A DNA stretch of 64,000 bases from Notolepis coatsorum (taxonomy: Eukaryota > Chordata > Actinopteri > Aulopiformes > Paralepididae), in assembly GCA_963971535.1 (NCBI GenBank), contig OZ020599.1, positions 95,766,472 to 95,830,471 of the forward strand. The letters are read 5' to 3'. Numbering within the stretch: position 1 is the first letter of the stretch; each line of letters starts with the position of its first letter. The translations under genes were made by a program, and so were the position numbers. The notes under the pieces were generated by a model. That model ran no database searches, was not told where the DNA came from, and saw only the letters and a list, made by a program, of their open reading frames with translations. Shown piece after piece: positions 1 through 13,956 of the stretch.

Positions 1-25
1 CTCCGTTACGCCACCTGACCGCCCC
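1..25 (-). mobile_element. tRNA-derived SINE, head fragment cut by the window edge
   Basis: The first 25 bases (ending CCACCTGACCGCC) match the 5' head of the minus-strand SINE at 45476-45946, which ends with nearly the same bases. Only the extreme 5' tip lies in the window, so it is assigned by similarity to the internal copies. Confidence 0.6.
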
Positions 26-777
26 TATCTTGACCAATTTGTATTCCTGAAGATATCACATAAAAGCATTCATTAAAACACTTATTTCCAAGGTGGTCCT
101 CGATGGAAGACAAAACACAGCACATACAGTATAGCCTACTCAACTGCTAATTATTGCTCAACTGCAAAAATGTATGCCTACTTATGTATAGCCTACAGGG
201 AAAAACACATTCACAACAGGCAGCAAAGTTTATTTTCAGCCAAGTATGGTAATAAGGTAACTATTAGGATATATGGTATGGATTACTTACTCTTATAACC
301 TATTACTATCTGTGGTAGCTCTAGTCTCCACCTACACAAATTGTTGATCATGACCATTGATCATGCACCTTCACATGGTAGGCACATTAGGTCAAACTCC
401 CCAAACAAACAAGCACACCATTGATTTAATTGCCATATAAATCACATACAAAGATCTAACTATTACTCCTCTCTGAACATGAATATAAAACAAGAAAGTG
501 ATCTATTAACTGTGTAAACCTTATGCAATATTCATCATTGATATTTGGATACTTGAAATCTGTATGAACTGAGTAGTTAGTATCAAATGAAATAAGATGG
601 AACAGCTCCATACATTCATTGAATAAACAACTATTTGCTCATTAACAGTATGGTATTGTTTAAATTGTACAGCTTTTTGCACATCTTTGTCAGGGAATTC
701 CAACAATTCTGGACCTGAATGTACCAGTTAATTGTAATCATCTCTCTCTCCTTATGTCTAGTCAAGCCAGGTTGTGA

Positions 778-1675
778 AGGAGAGTGTGAGGATTCTGTGA
801 GGATTGGCCCGTTGCCGAACGCACACTTCTAGGTCAAGTATCAATTACCATCACGCACCTGATGTGTGTTCTAATCAGCGCTCCAGAGGCTTCATATACT
901 CGGACCTTCTGTCATTCGATGTCGGGTCGTTTTGAGTACTACTGCTTTGAATACTTCTGCTTCTGCCTGTTGTTCCCCGTTGCTGTGCCTTGTCTACTTT
1001 CCCTCCAGGACATCTGTGGATTGCCGCTGGTGAAAACCTTGTCCCCCCCCGTTTGGAGCTGCGCCTCGTTTACCCGCTTTACTCTTGCGCTTTGGTGAGT
1101 TTGAACCAAACCCCTTTTTGGACTATTCTGTTTTGTGTGTTTTGAAGAACACTGAAGAGTTCTATTTTTGCTTACACTTGACTCAGCTAAGTTGTGTGTT
1201 AAAGGAGACACTGAAGATTATCATTTTGCTTGCACTGGACTCAGCTGGGGTGTGTGTTTAGAAGAGACACTGAAGATTATCGTTTTTGTTTTGCACTGAC
1301 CCTCAGCTAAATTGTGTGTTGTGGTGAACACTGAAGATATCGTTTTGTTTGTTCTGGACTCGGCTAAGGGAGGAGGAGACCGCACTGCCTCTGTGTGATG
1401 TGGACTGTTATTGATCTCTGTCTCTCTCTTTTCCACCTCGAGTTGAAGCTGGGAGTATCTGCAGAGCCGCTTCGGCGTCAACACCGTTTCCCCACCTTGA
1501 ACACCAAGAGGATCTGCAGAGCCGCAGATAACTCTGCTGAAGGCAGTCTCCCTTTGTTTCAAGATTGTTACTTGCTCCTTTTTGACTCTGAAAATAAATA
1601 CGCCCTAGTATTTGGCTAACTCTGAACTACCTGTCTGTGCTGTGCGTTTGAGGTCGGTTTCAAACCCTAACTATA
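778..1675 (+). mobile_element. Candidate solo LTR with internal tandem repeats
   Basis: This block is absent from the two sister copies of the surrounding hAT element. It starts TGTGAGGATTCTG, has a TATA-like stretch near 893, and an AATAAA-type signal at about 1592 near its 3' end. Between about 1140 and 1370 a unit of roughly 55 bp (containing ACACTGAAGA and GGACTCAGCTAA) recurs four times. The length (about 0.9 kb) and layout suit a Ty3/gypsy-type LTR. I could not find a clean CA end or a clear target duplication, and about 18 bp of the host element is missing at the junction, so the class is an inference. Confidence 0.42.
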
Positions 1676-1882
1676 GACTACTTTGCCCATCCTGAGCCTG
1701 CTATGATGCAGATGTCTTTACATCACCACCCAAAACAAGATTCAGCCAAGAGTGAGTGAGTACACTGGTCCACTTGCACTGGTACACTTGTCCATGGCAC
1801 TTACTACCCAGCTTTTAGTGGTTTGGGGGAATAGTACAGTAGGTATGCATATTTAAGGGGGCCGCAAGGATGGTGTACTGGT

Positions 1883-2241
1883 GCCGGCCTTTCTTTCTCC
1901 CGAGAGAGTTAACGTCGATCAACTTGTTCGGAGTGTATATTCCACCACAAGCAAACACAGGTGACGCGCTGTCCCTGCTACATGACGAGGTAAATAGAAT
2001 CCAAGCAGCGAATATTGACGCTGCTATTGTGGTTGTGGGTGATTTCAATAGCGCCAATCTGAGAAGAGTATTGCCAGACTTCTACCAGCATGTGACTTGT
2101 AACACCAGAGGCGGTAATATTTTAGACCATTGTTACTCGCAATTTAAATGTGATTACAAATCTCATTCTGCCAGTGGTTTCGGCAAATCTGATCATAATG
2201 CTATCTTCCTCCTCCCCAAAGTCTTAAATGCGCGCCGGTAG
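1883..2241 (+). pseudogene. L2-like ORF2, endonuclease domain remnant
   Basis: The reading frame encodes the C-terminal part of an apurinic-type (exonuclease-endonuclease-phosphatase fold) endonuclease. VYIPPQANTGD, the metal-binding strand VVVGDFNSAN and the catalytic SDHNAIF motif are all readable. It opens abruptly at the LINE truncation point, so the N-terminal half (with the catalytic Asn and Glu) is absent. A stop at 2239-2241 ends the frame about 120 bp before the next coding block. The enzyme would nick target DNA for target-primed reverse transcription; this copy cannot. Confidence 0.82.
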
Positions 2242-2361
2242 TCTCGCGAGAGGTGCAGAAATGGACTGTGGGATCAGAGGAAACGCTACAGGCTGCACTA
2301 GAATGTACAGACTGGGGGGTGTTCCGAGATAACACATAACATTAATGACTACACGGAGACA

Positions 2362-2814
2362 GTGCTGGACTTTGTCTGTACTTTGGTGGAAGAAACAATC
2401 CCCACTACCACAATTAGAGTTTACCCAAACCAAAAGCCCTGGGTAGACAAATCCATCCGTGAGGCTCTGAAGGCGCGCACCTCATCCTACAACGCCGGGC
2501 TTGTGGCAGGCAACATGAATGACCACAAGGTGGCGACATGCAATGTGAGAAGGGCAGTGAAAGAAGCAAAGAGGCGCTACAGGGATAACATTTTACTTCA
2601 ATATGAACAGGCTGACTCTAGAGCTATGTGGCAGGGCCTCAGAACGATGAAAGATTACAAAGGCACCTCCCTCAAACTGAACAGTGACATCTCCCTAGCA
2701 AATGATCTCAATACCTTCTATGCAAGGTTTGAGGCTGGGAATAACAGCACCAGCCTACAATCCACTGCAATGGAGGGGGGGACACTGTTGATGGAGACTC
2801 AGTGTTCAGGTTAA
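2362..2814 (+). pseudogene. L2-like ORF2, linker between endonuclease and RT
   Basis: An open stretch of 150 residues continues the same LINE polyprotein: a basic segment (KPWVDKSIREALKART ... AVKEAKRRYRDN) typical of the linker upstream of the fingers domain. It ends in the wrong frame at 2812-2814, where a frameshift near 2780-2815 separates it from the RT block that starts at 2802. It belongs with the neighbouring ORF2 fragments and is not a separate gene. Confidence 0.75.
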
Positions 2815-4193
2815 CAGAACATGAGGTGAGGAGGACCTTCAAGAAAGTGAATATCAGGAAGGCAGCAGGACCGGACGGTATCCCCGGCCGCGTCCTAAAA
2901 GTCTGTGCCGACCAACTGGCCCCAGTATTCACTGACATATTTAACCTGTCCTTGGAACAGGCTGTCATCCCCACCTGTCTGAAGAAGTCCACTATTATCC
3001 CTGTACCCAAGAAATCCAAGCCTGCTTGCCTCAACAACTACCGCCCTGTAGCTCTCACCTCCATAGCCATGAAGTGCTTTGAGAAGCTAGTGAAGGGCTA
3101 CATCTGCTCCTCCCTCCCCATCAACCTGGACCCCCTGCAATTTGCATAACGCCCCAACAGGTCCACGGAGGACGCCATAGCCCATGTGCTGCACACAGCA
3201 GCATCACACCTGGACAAGAGGCAGGGGAACTATGTGAGAATGCTGTTCATCGACTACAGCTCAGCATTCAATACCATAATCCCCTCCAAACTCATAGCCA
3301 AGCTCAGGGACCTGGGCTTGAACTATGACCTCTGCCAGTGGGTCTTGGACTTCCTGACGGGCAGACCCCAGGTGGTGAAAGCAGGCAACTGCACCTCATC
3401 CATCACTCTCAACATAGGGGCCCCCCAGGGCTGTGTTCTGAGTCCCCTCCTCTACTCCCTGTACACACATGACTGTGTGGCACAGCGGAACAACAACACA
3501 ATCATCAAATTTGCTGATGACACAGTAGTGGTGGGCCTGATCTCTGCAAACGACGAGAGGGCCTACCTGGAGGAGGTCAAGGTTCTAGCGGGATGGTGTC
3601 AAGAGAACAGCCTCTCCCTGAACGTCAGCAAAACAAAGGAGATGATTGTGGACTTTAGGAGGTCGGGGGTCAGGGACTACAGCCTCCTCAGAATTGACGG
3701 GGCACCGGTTGAGAGAGTGAAGAGTTTTAAGTACCTCGGAGTCCACATATCCGAGGACTTGACATGGACCTCACACATTGACAGTGTTGTGAAGAAGGCA
3801 CGGCAACGCCTCTACTTCCTCAGACGCCTAAGGAAGTTCCAAGTCAGTCAGAAGATCCTTAAGAACTTCTACTCATGCACAATAGAGAGCATACTGACTG
3901 GCAATATCACCTCCTGGTTTGGGAATAGCACTGCACAAGACCGTAGCAGACTACAGAGAGTGGCCCGCTCAGCCGAACGCACAATTGGAGGGGGGCTTCC
4001 CACTCTCCAGGGCATTTACAACAAGCGGTGCATGGGCAAGGCTAAGATAATTATCAAAGACTCAAGCCACCCAAACAACTGCCTATTTGAACTGCTGCAG
4101 TCAGGCAAGCGATACAGGAGTCTCATGGCAAGCACAGAAAGACTCAGAAGAAGCTTCTATCCCCAGGTCATCAGGATGCTCAACGAACAATAA
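2802..4193 (+). pseudogene. L2-like ORF2, reverse transcriptase domain with one in-frame stop
   Basis: One reading frame spans the RT core and is broken only by a TAA at 3147-3149, where relatives have Tyr (QFA[13 protein letters not shown]). RT blocks are readable in order: [62 protein letters not shown], the catalytic FADDTVVVG (about 3509-3535), [15 protein letters not shown] and FKYLGVHI. A thumb and C-terminal region follows to the stop at 4191-4193. The catalytic Asp pair is intact, so damage is light and insertion fairly recent. The product would be the LINE polymerase; this copy is dead through the stop, the upstream frameshift and 5' truncation. Confidence 0.88.
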
Positions 4194-4740
4194 CACTATG
4201 TAACAACCATCAAATGCACTCACAGCACACACATCCACACGCACACACTCACTTTAAACATACAACTCACTGCAGCACCCACTTTAACCACTTTAGTACA
4301 CCTAAGCACACTTTATATTTATCGATAAAGAATTTGCACTACAACCCATACCTCATTACACCTTACTGTAAATTATATTGTACCTAAATTGTAACTCATC
4401 CCACTTCTGCTTTGCACTGTATAGTATATTGTATGGTAACTCAGTTACTTCTACTCTACATAGAGCATTGTATATATGTATATACTGAAAATTTTTGTCT
4501 ACGTACTTGACTTCTATTTTATACTTGCTATACTTATTTTATTATCTATTTTTGCCTAGCACAGTCTCTGGAGCGAAACAGAAAGAAGCATTTTGTATAA
4601 AAGTATTCTGTACTTCTGTATGACAACTAATAAAGAAACTTGAACTTGAACTTGGTGGATGGTGTCCGAACGATTATGGTGGGCCGGTCTGGGCCAAAAA
4701 TGCCAGGGCCGATTTTTGGTCCCAGTCCAGCCCTGCCCCA

Positions 4741-6623
<1,883 letters not shown>

Positions 6624-6935
6624 GCCCCACGCTATTTCACCAGAGGTCAGAAGGGAGGCTCGCTCGCAGTGCATCACCCTTGGAGCAATTAGGGCATCAG
6701 TGCCTTGATGTGTCGTTGTATTAAAAGGGGCATATGTAGAGGAGATTCAGTCATGGTTGGAGTGATATCTACAGTGAAAAGGGGACTGCGCTGAGATCAA
6801 GGCATTGACATCACAGCCAAAAAAAAAAAAAAAAATAATACTATTTCAAGTGTGCAATAATGCATGATCTTTGTACAACACATTATTACAGATGTATTAC
6901 TCTATATGCTTATACTATGTAAGTTGGTGGTGGAG

Positions 6936-6938
<3 letters not shown>

Positions 6939-7010
<72 letters not shown>
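6939..7010. repeat. (GT)n microsatellite
   Basis: Uninterrupted GT array of about 72 bp, 320 bp downstream of the (CA)n array and in the opposite phase. Confidence 0.98.
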
Positions 7011-7013
<3 letters not shown>

Positions 7014-7157
7014 ATTTATTTTGTTTATTTAAACAGATCCCCATTAGCTGACGCCTAAGCAGCAGCTAGTCTGGGGTCCAACAACATACACACACAAGAT
7101 AACATACACCGATAAAACATAAGAAAAGCATAAAACATAAGAAAAGCATCCCCTAGT

Positions 7158-7997
7158 GGGGTTCCCAAAGTGGGGGTCGCGAGCCGCCGCGGGGCCAGAT
7201 AATTTTTTTTTTAAATAAAGAAATAAAGAAAATAATAAAAAAATACATTTGTTACAGTATGCAGCAGGCCAGGCCAGTGTTTCTAGTTGCAGCAGCGCAA
7301 TAGTTAGATAACCTAGATGGGGAACAACCAGGAGATCACTGCAACTCAAGTTGGAGAACTATCTCTCTCTCTCTCTCTCTTGCTCTCACACACACACAAA
7401 GGGAGCCGCATGTGATTGGTGGAGGCGGGACCCTTACAAGAAAACAAAAAATCAATCAAAATCAGTGTTGTTGCTAATCATTGACTAATCCCCCCCAGAA
7501 AAATCTACTTTGCATTTGATATATTGCAAATATATGCCATCACACACACTGGCATTTAAAGGGTTAGAATTATAAAATGAATATGTGGTGTTATGATCAG
7601 GGCTGAAGTTGAATAAAAGATTGTATTTTTTTCAATCTGACATTACAAAAAAACAGAAAATCCATCAAAATCAGTGTTGTTGCTAATCATATATGCTAGC
7701 CTGTTTTTTAACAATCATTTGTGATGCCATCACAAACACTGGCATTTAAAGGGTACAAATAAAAAAAAAACCTGCACCAGAATGCAGGAAATGAAGTCTT
7801 TGTAACAAAAAATTTCCTGGTGGGGGACCCCCAGACCCGCTGCTTAAAAAGTGGCCTGACTGGGGCTATATTTTGCACTATATTTCCTGGCCTGAATGAT
7901 TTCCCCAGTCCGGCCCTGGTTAAAAGCCTCCAATGCTTATTAGTGTGTGTGCGTTTGAACGTTTGCATGTTTCAACCATACATTTCCATTTATATAA

Positions 7998-8028
<31 letters not shown>

Positions 8029-8123
8029 TTTATTATAATTTTTTTTACCTCCTATAATAGTGGGGGTCGCGGCTCTCTGACACCGTTATTTGGGGGTCGC
8101 GGCCTGAAAAGTTTGGGAACCCC
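7158..8123. mobile_element. hAT-like non-autonomous element
   Basis: The left end GGGGTTCCCAAAGTGGGGGTCG and right end (reverse complement GGGGTTCCCAAACTTTTCAGG) are terminal inverted repeats of the common 'ggggttcccaaa' hAT type. CCCCTAGT occurs at 7150-7157 and again at 8120-8127, overlapping the right terminal repeat, so it is a candidate 8-bp duplication. The interior is AT-rich and repeats a CAAAATCAGTGTTGTTGCTAATCAT block twice (about 7455 and 7665). It also has an A/T run at 7997-8043 and no transposase. Confidence 0.7.
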
Positions 8124-8424
8124 TAGTCCTAGTGTGTGTTCCCCTAGTTCTTACAGATAAGTCAGAAGCATATCATAAGCAGAGGTCGATTTTCCTTTCA
8201 TTTCGGTACAGCGTGTGATTCTGTTGGCAAATATGAACAACCTTCAGTTGGTCAGTATGCTGCTGTCTCCTGTCCCATGGTCCCTCAGTTTGGACCAGCT
8301 CCTCTGCGAGAGGCTCGCTCTGCGCCAACGTTGCTCAGAGGTGCCGCGGGCGACGACGGAGCAAAAAGAGGGACAGTTCCATGGAGGTCGGCTGCTCCAC
8401 TGCCGTCTTTGCGATTGAACACAT

Positions 8425-8615
8425 GGGGCGACAGTGGCGGTCGGGAGGTAGAGCAGTCGTCTGGTAAATCCAAAGGTTCCCGGTTCGATTCCCGCTCCTC
8501 CCGGGGCAGCGTGTCGAAGTGTCCTTGAGCAAGGCACTTAACCCCTAACTGCTCCCGATGAGCAGGTTGGCACCTAGCTGCATGGTTGCCTCTGTTATAT
8601 AAATGCAACATTTTC
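8425..8615 (+). mobile_element. V-SINE-like tRNA-derived SINE (partial)
   Basis: A tRNA-like head with a B-box match (GGTTCGATTCCC at about 8482) is followed by the conserved GTCCTTGAGCAAGGCACTTA segment of fish SINEs at about 8520 and by ACCCCTAACTGCTCCCGATG. The 3' part is shortened compared with the copy at 12575-12806. Confidence 0.75.
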
Positions 8616-8734
8616 TTTTTTTTTACTTTAACCCCAAAAAAAACACCTCTGCCTGGCTGTCCTCCTTGTTAGTCCATGGGTGTTATGTAAACAGCCTGAT
8701 ACCGTGTTTCAAGAGCTGCAAGAAGCCAGCTGTG

Positions 8735-8860
8735 GTTCTGCATGTCACAGGATGATGGTGGGACTGAACACAGTGGTAGATCTCATGTCTGGATGTGTGA
8801 CAGGATGATGATGGGACTGAACACAGTGGTAGATCTCCACGTCTGGATGTCACAGGAACC
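8735..8860. repeat. Short tandem duplication (about 60 bp)
   Basis: The block containing ACAGGATGATGGTGGGACTG and ACACAGTGGTAGATCTC occurs at about 8747 and again at about 8799, with small differences. Confidence 0.7.
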
Positions 8861-9180
8861 GGTGATCTCTGTTGCGCTCGTCGCGGCACCTGCTCTTCAC
8901 ATTTCTCTCTCGGCCACGCTCTCCATTCTCGCCTCCTCGAATTCCGCCGTGAAGGTGACCCCGTTATTAACGGCGGTGGCGCAGTGATAAATCACGTGGT
9001 CCGTTAGATTTCCTTTCGATTTCATTTCAACCCTTTTTATTTATTCTCTCCAATGAATCATTGAGGTCATCTCTCGTTTTCCAGTGACGTCGAGATTACA
9101 GGCGAGGTTAAAACAGGTCGAAACGCAATTAAAAATGAAGGGGGAAAGATACTGAAAAATAGAGAAAAATAAAATTAAAA

Positions 9181-9465
9181 TCAGTTACACACTGAAGCAG
9201 GGAGGTTTGTGATAATAGTTTTCAATTGTCCATACGGTAGTGGAGTATTGATTTTCAGTGTGAGCTGAAGATCATTCCAAGAAGCTGGGGCATTAAAACA
9301 AAAGGCTGACTTTCCAATACACAATACACAATCATCAGCATAAAGATGAGCTTGACAATCATTCAAACAAGAGACAATATCGTTAATAAAAAAGGTAAAG
9401 ACTGAACCTTGCAGACCACCATTTGTTACAAGCAAAAACTCAGACTGGGCACTTCCTGACTTCAT
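9181..9465 (-). pseudogene. LINE reverse transcriptase relic
   Basis: On the minus strand 94 residues read as a shrunken LINE ORF2: GGLQGSVFTFFINDI corresponds to the palm block 'PQGS-LGP-LF-IYIND', followed by HLYADDCVLC (catalytic YADD retained). It then jumps directly to FCFNAPASWNDLQLTLKI, the C-terminal 'AP--WN-LP' block. The region between the palm and the C-terminus has been deleted. It differs in sequence from the L2 element at 2802-4193, so it belongs to another LINE clade. Confidence 0.72.
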
Positions 9466-9871
9466 ACAGAGACCTTTCTATCCAAACCAATATTACATAA
9501 TAATTATTTGTAAGAACAGAGGATGATCAACTGTACCAAATTCAGATTTTCAAACACTATTAAATCTGCCTGTTGAGATTGAAAGATTAAATATATGCGT
9601 TAATTGCTCAGGACAGTTTCATGGTTCATGGTGGACACGCAATCCTTGTCAATAAGAAGGAGCCCTGTGTATATTCCTTTTCAAATAATGCACAGCATCT
9701 GATAGGTGTTTATTGAAGGGTATATCTCATCCTGCACAGAAATCAACCATATTTAATACGTGTAGGAAGGCATTAGTGGTTTTGTTTTTGTTAGAGTTTA
9801 CTGCTTTCCAAAAATGTCCCGGGTTTGAGTAGGAGCTAGTAATTAATTAGGTCTAAATAATAATTTGATTT

Positions 9872-10331
9872 GGGCGGCTAGGTGGCGCAGTGGGCAAGGC
9901 GCTCGCCACCAACGCAGGAGATGCTGGGTTCGAGCCCAGCTCTCGGCGTTGCTACCAGCTTGGCTGGTCGTTCATACTAATACAATTGGCAGTATTAGGG
10001 GGTGGGAAGCTGGTGGGTGGGGATCGGACGTTGTGGACAGCGACTCCTACAGGTCAGTTGGTGCGCCTGCGCAGTAGAATCAGGAAGCGACGGGGGCCCT
10101 CCCACGCAGACCCTCGCCGCTGAGAGATCGCGCTGTGCAGGTGAAAAGATGTGACGGCTGCCTCCTCGAGTACCGGAGGGGACACGTGATGCAAGGCTTC
10201 ATCCACATTGCAGCCGGCTTGTGGGAGGCATGGCCTAACAACGTTCGAGACAGGGGAGGGTAGAATTGGACAATACGAAATTGGGGAAGGGAGAAAAAAT
10301 TAAAAATGGGGAGAAAAAGTTGATAAAAAAA
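9872..10331 (+). mobile_element. 460-bp tRNA-derived SINE with target-site duplication
   Basis: The element is flanked by a perfect 17-bp direct repeat, AAATAATAATTTGATTT, at 9855-9871 and 10332-10348. The tRNA-derived head has an A-box (GTGGCGCAGTGGGC at about 9891) and a B-box (GGGTTCGAGCCC at about 9927), and the element ends in an A-rich tail. Four further copies, all on the minus strand, are at 1-25, 32856-34453, 38113-38573 and 45476-45946. Confidence 0.88.
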
Positions 10332-10552
10332 AAATAATAATTTGATTTGGCTTTTCTCACAGCTGAAGTATATTATTTATTTCTAATTAGTCTAAATTAA
10401 GTGTAAAGGATCTCCTGAGTGTCTGGTATGAGACCAGGCACTGTTCCTTTCTTTAAGCAAAGCTGAACAAGGGTGTTATTAGCCTACCTTTTTAGAAAGG
10501 GCTTTTATTAGTTTTTATGTCTTATTCATATGTTGTTCTGCTATGTGTTCTT

Positions 10553-10664
<112 letters not shown>

Positions 10665-10739
10665 ATTTGTATTCTATTCTTTTTAACTCTGTAGCACTCT
10701 GAGACTCTCAGGAATGTAGGTGTGCGTTATAAATTAAAT

Positions 10740-11001
<262 letters not shown>

Positions 11002-11084
11002 GTCTTCAATTTTAAGTTTTTTGAATGGTGCATGTTTATCAATTAAGCTTTTGGTAAAAAAAAATCTCTTTGTAACTGTATGAG

Positions 11085-11590
11085 ATTTGGTCTTCTTTAA
11101 TCACGTATTTCTGACACATGCAACGGGCGGCGATCACTAATTCCTACTGTAGCTCAAAGACACCACAGTCATCGCGTTTGTCAACCCTATTGGAGAATAT
11201 ATCAATTAGACCTGAAACAATCAGATTGGGTCTAGTGGGTTCTCTTATCAGCTGAGATCAATTGAGGCCACCACTAACCTCCTTAATATAATCAGATGTA
11301 TAATCTAGCCAGTTCAGATTAAAGTCCCACAACAATCAGCTCAACATCGGAATACTGAGAAAGTAGATCCGCTATTGCGTCAATGGAACTTAAATCAGCA
11401 GATGGGGGTCTGTAGACCTCTACCACAACCTCAGGGCAAGAAATTCCAAACATTTTGGTCTAGAACTGTCGCAGAGAAATCTGATCTGCAGTAACATAAA
11501 TAACCACCCCTCCTCCCCTCCCAACTCACGCTACAAGTTGTAGCCCATTAAAGCTGTGTCCAAGACACTTGTTTCTTTTAGCCTAGATCT
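11085..11590 (-). pseudogene. LINE endonuclease relic
   Basis: The reverse strand can be read, with several frameshifts and stops, as a LINE endonuclease. VGRGGGVVIYVTADQIS is the 'RGGGVaiYv' block, followed by EVVVEVYRPPSADLSS, VELIVVGL (decayed 'vvGDFN'), and PNLIVSGLIDIFSNRVD. It precedes the LINE tail at 11720-12066 but on the opposite strand, so the two are separate insertions. Confidence 0.62.
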
Positions 11591-11719
11591 AAAAGATGAA
11601 TATGATCCAGTTACTGGAGTAAGCTTCTATAATTCAAGTGAATTACTCCTAGATCGTAGAGTTTGGAGTAGGATCAGGGGTAGTGATAGAAGGCTGTAGG
11701 GGGATAGTAATTGAATTAG

Positions 11720-12066
11720 AGACAGTAACATTTGAGCAGTTTTGCACTTTAGTTTGTATATTGTATATTTTGTATAGTGTTTAGTCTTTATTCTTTTAAC
11801 GTTTATTTTTACTGTATGAAGCACAATCTCAGGAGGCTCAAACAGAAGAAAGCATTTAACTGTAATGTAATGATGAATTGAAAATGGGGGACCCTGATGT
11901 AAACAAGACGAATGTCTTTTTCTGGTCTGCATCCTCTTAGCAGTTTGTTTTGTATTGAGTCGTACTGTATTGTACCCATTCTGCAATTTGTTAATAAAGT
12001 TTTCAATCAATCAATCAATCATATGTGAGAAATAAAACAAAACTTGAAACTTGAACTTGAAACTTG
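11720..12066 (+). mobile_element. L2-like LINE 3' tail, interrupted by another LINE tail
   Basis: The outer parts (11740-11873 and 12020-12066) match the 3' UTR of the L2 elements at 4194-4652 and 23700-23890 (ACTGTATGAAGCACA, then AATAAAACAAAACTTGAAAC). Inside it, 11874-12019 is the 3' tail of a second LINE family (GGGGGACCCTGATGTAAACA, AATAAAG, then a TCAA repeat). That family is also present at 53254-53337 and 62825-62960. Confidence 0.75.
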
Positions 12067-12574
12067 ATTCTGGTACGAATGATCAGAGTAGTATATTCAC
12101 GCTTAACCTTGGATGTAATGAAAGGAGTCAATTTATAACCAAACGACAGCCTGAGCATGGGCCGGAGGGTGAAGGTCTGACGGGTTCTAAAAGATGATAG
12201 ACTGGGAGGCTTGGACTTAATTGGCATCAAACAGAGGCCATAGCGGTGCCTGACTCCCATAAGAGAGATTGTAATGTTTGTAGGCCTACAGTAGCGTGTT
12301 TGATGAGAGTAACTTGGCTCCATCCATTTAGATGAATCCCATCTCATTTAAACAGTGCTTGTCTGTCGGCTATGGAATGTCCCGGTACATGCAGTAAGAC
12401 TTCAGCCAGAGGTGTAGCAGGCAGAGGCGGCTAATCTTCGTGTCCCCAATGTTTATCAGAAAAGGACAGTGGACCTCAGATAGTGAGTTGGCGGAAGATC
12501 CCTTTAACACGTCAACGTGAGGGACATCGGGCAGCGTGACAGCAAGCAGTCTACTGTATGTCCCGGTTTCAGGA
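12067..12574. other. Unassigned non-coding stretch
   Basis: No gene or named repeat is recognised. A minus-strand open frame of about 110 codons at 12015-12347 has no family match I can name and starts inside a LINE tail. Confidence 0.45.
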
Positions 12575-12806
12575 AGTAGAGCAGTCGTCTGGTAATCTGG
12601 TTTGATTCCCGCAACTCCCGGGCAGTGTCCTTGAGCAAGACACTTAACCCCTAACTGCTCCCGATGAGCAGGTGGGCACCTTGCATGGCTGCCTCTACCG
12701 TCGGTGTGTGAATGTGTGAGTGAACGGGTAAAAATGTGAGGAACAAATTGTAAAGCTCTTTGGATAAAACTAAAAGCGCTCTATAAATGCACCATTTACC
12801 ATTTAC
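12575..12806 (+). mobile_element. V-SINE-like tRNA-derived SINE
   Basis: A damaged tRNA-like head (GGTTTGATTCCCGC as the B-box) is followed by the conserved GTCCTTGAGCAAGACACTTA segment and a spacer. The 3' end, GCTCTTTGGATAAAACTAAA ... TATAAATGCACCATTTACC, is typical of these fish SINEs. Its central part matches 8520-8570. Confidence 0.8.
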
Positions 12807-12817
12807 AATCACATAGC

Positions 12818-13945
12818 ACTATGGAGTTACCAACAATGGTCCTCATTCTCGAACATGTACGTAAGTACCTTTGTAAATATCTTGGTAAAAAGTTTGTACT
12901 AACACATTTACAAAAATCCCACCAGCGCTGCCCCCCGCCTACCATTGCTGCCCCCCGTCCACCAGCGCTGCCCCCCGTCCACCAGCGCTGCCCCCCCGCT
13001 GCCCTCGTGCACCAGCACTGCCACACGTATTCTCTTAATACAGACACACTGAAGTGATGTGTTTAGTTCTTGAGAGAAATTGTAAACTGTATCTAATAAT
13101 AGTGACAACATCAAGTAAATCAAATCCATGTTTAAAGGCTTTATTCATCCTACATCCGTGCTATTAATCGCTGTCGGACTTGGACAGCAGTCTGTTGTCC
13201 AGGCAAGATGAGCAGTGGAATGTTGGATGGGGGGCAGCGCTGGTGGACGGGGGCAGTGCTGGTGGATGGGGGCAGCCCGACCGTCCACCAGCGGTGCCAT
13301 GCGTGCCTGTGCCCATGGCAACACGGTCCAGGCAATGCTGGACAGCCAGGAGAGGGTCGCTAACAGCCAGGAGAGGTTCGCTAACAGCCAGGAGAGGACC
13401 GTGGTGGTGATGGAAGCGCTTGTTGGAATGTTTCTTCACTGGCTCTTACAATGTATACAATAAGCAATGTCATAAAATACAAATAAAACCAACAATAAAT
13501 AATATCATCATGGAGAACAAGATGGTATATGGAATATTAATAGTCTAGTCCACTATAGCTACATCCACGCGATTCGGTTCAGTTCTTATTTATTTATTAA
13601 TTTTCGGACATGGTTCGTTGAGTCACGGTTCATGGTTCGTGTAAAACATGACTGTTAATGATAAAAATATTGTTGTATTTATTATCATTATAATTATTGA
13701 ATTCCGCTGATGTCTGTAGGATCGAAGTGACGCAATCCCCAAGGACTTCTCCCACAGACAGCTGGTGAAAACACCAGTCTGTCTGACTTACGTCTTCGAG
13801 TTCGTAAATCCTACATAAATCGAATTTACAATACGAAGCCGTTCGAGAATGCCGAATAAATTTGTAAATCGAGTTACAAAGGAATTCCTTGGTAACTTTC
13901 ATGTATGTCCTTTCGAGAATGAGGACCAATGGTATCGCAAAGCAG
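12818..13945. repeat. Large imperfect inverted repeat with an inner G/C minisatellite
   Basis: 12818-12908 (GGTCCTCATTCTCGAACATG) is the inverted counterpart of 13849-13945 (TTTCGAGAATGAGGACC). Inside it, 12924-13020 holds about four units of a 20-bp CCACCAGCGCTGCCCCCCGT repeat, and its inverted match lies at 13222-13295. The right arm carries a triplicated AACAGCCAGGAGAGG at 13340-13395. The pattern suggests a decayed DNA transposon or a rearranged inverted duplication; I cannot name the family. Confidence 0.55.
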
Positions 13946-13956
13946 GTACAGCAGCG

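Larger units (their letters stand above)
1883..4652 (+). mobile_element. L2-like LINE, 5'-truncated
   Basis: A non-LTR retrotransposon begins inside its endonuclease domain and runs through reverse transcriptase to a 3' tail of GAACTT repeats at about 4637-4652. It sits inside the hAT element: the left flank ends ...ACTGGTG and the right flank resumes GGTGGATGG, giving a short target duplication (GGTG). The 3' UTR (4194-4636) is AT-rich and close to the tails at 23280-23890 and 59180-59455. The GAACTT tail and the RT sequence fit the L2/CR1 group of fish LINEs. Confidence 0.85.
60..4735 (-). mobile_element. hAT-type non-autonomous element (copy 1), broken by two later insertions
   Basis: Positions 60-777, 1676-1882 and 4653-4735 read on the minus strand follow the element at 35326-36538 (for example the TATGCATATTTAAG-type stretch near 1845 and the block at 240-330). 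The end at 4721-4735 is the terminal repeat CCCAGTCCAGCCCTG, the complement of the left end of the 35326 copy. The distal end lies at or before the window start. A candidate solo LTR (778-1675) and an L2 LINE (1883-4652) interrupt it. No coding capacity is visible. The hAT assignment rests on the CAGGGCTGGACTGG end and on the 8-bp target duplication of the sister copy. Confidence 0.72.

Noticed and set aside
12015-12347. 110-codon minus-strand frame
   Set aside because: No recognisable domain, and its start lies in a LINE tail.
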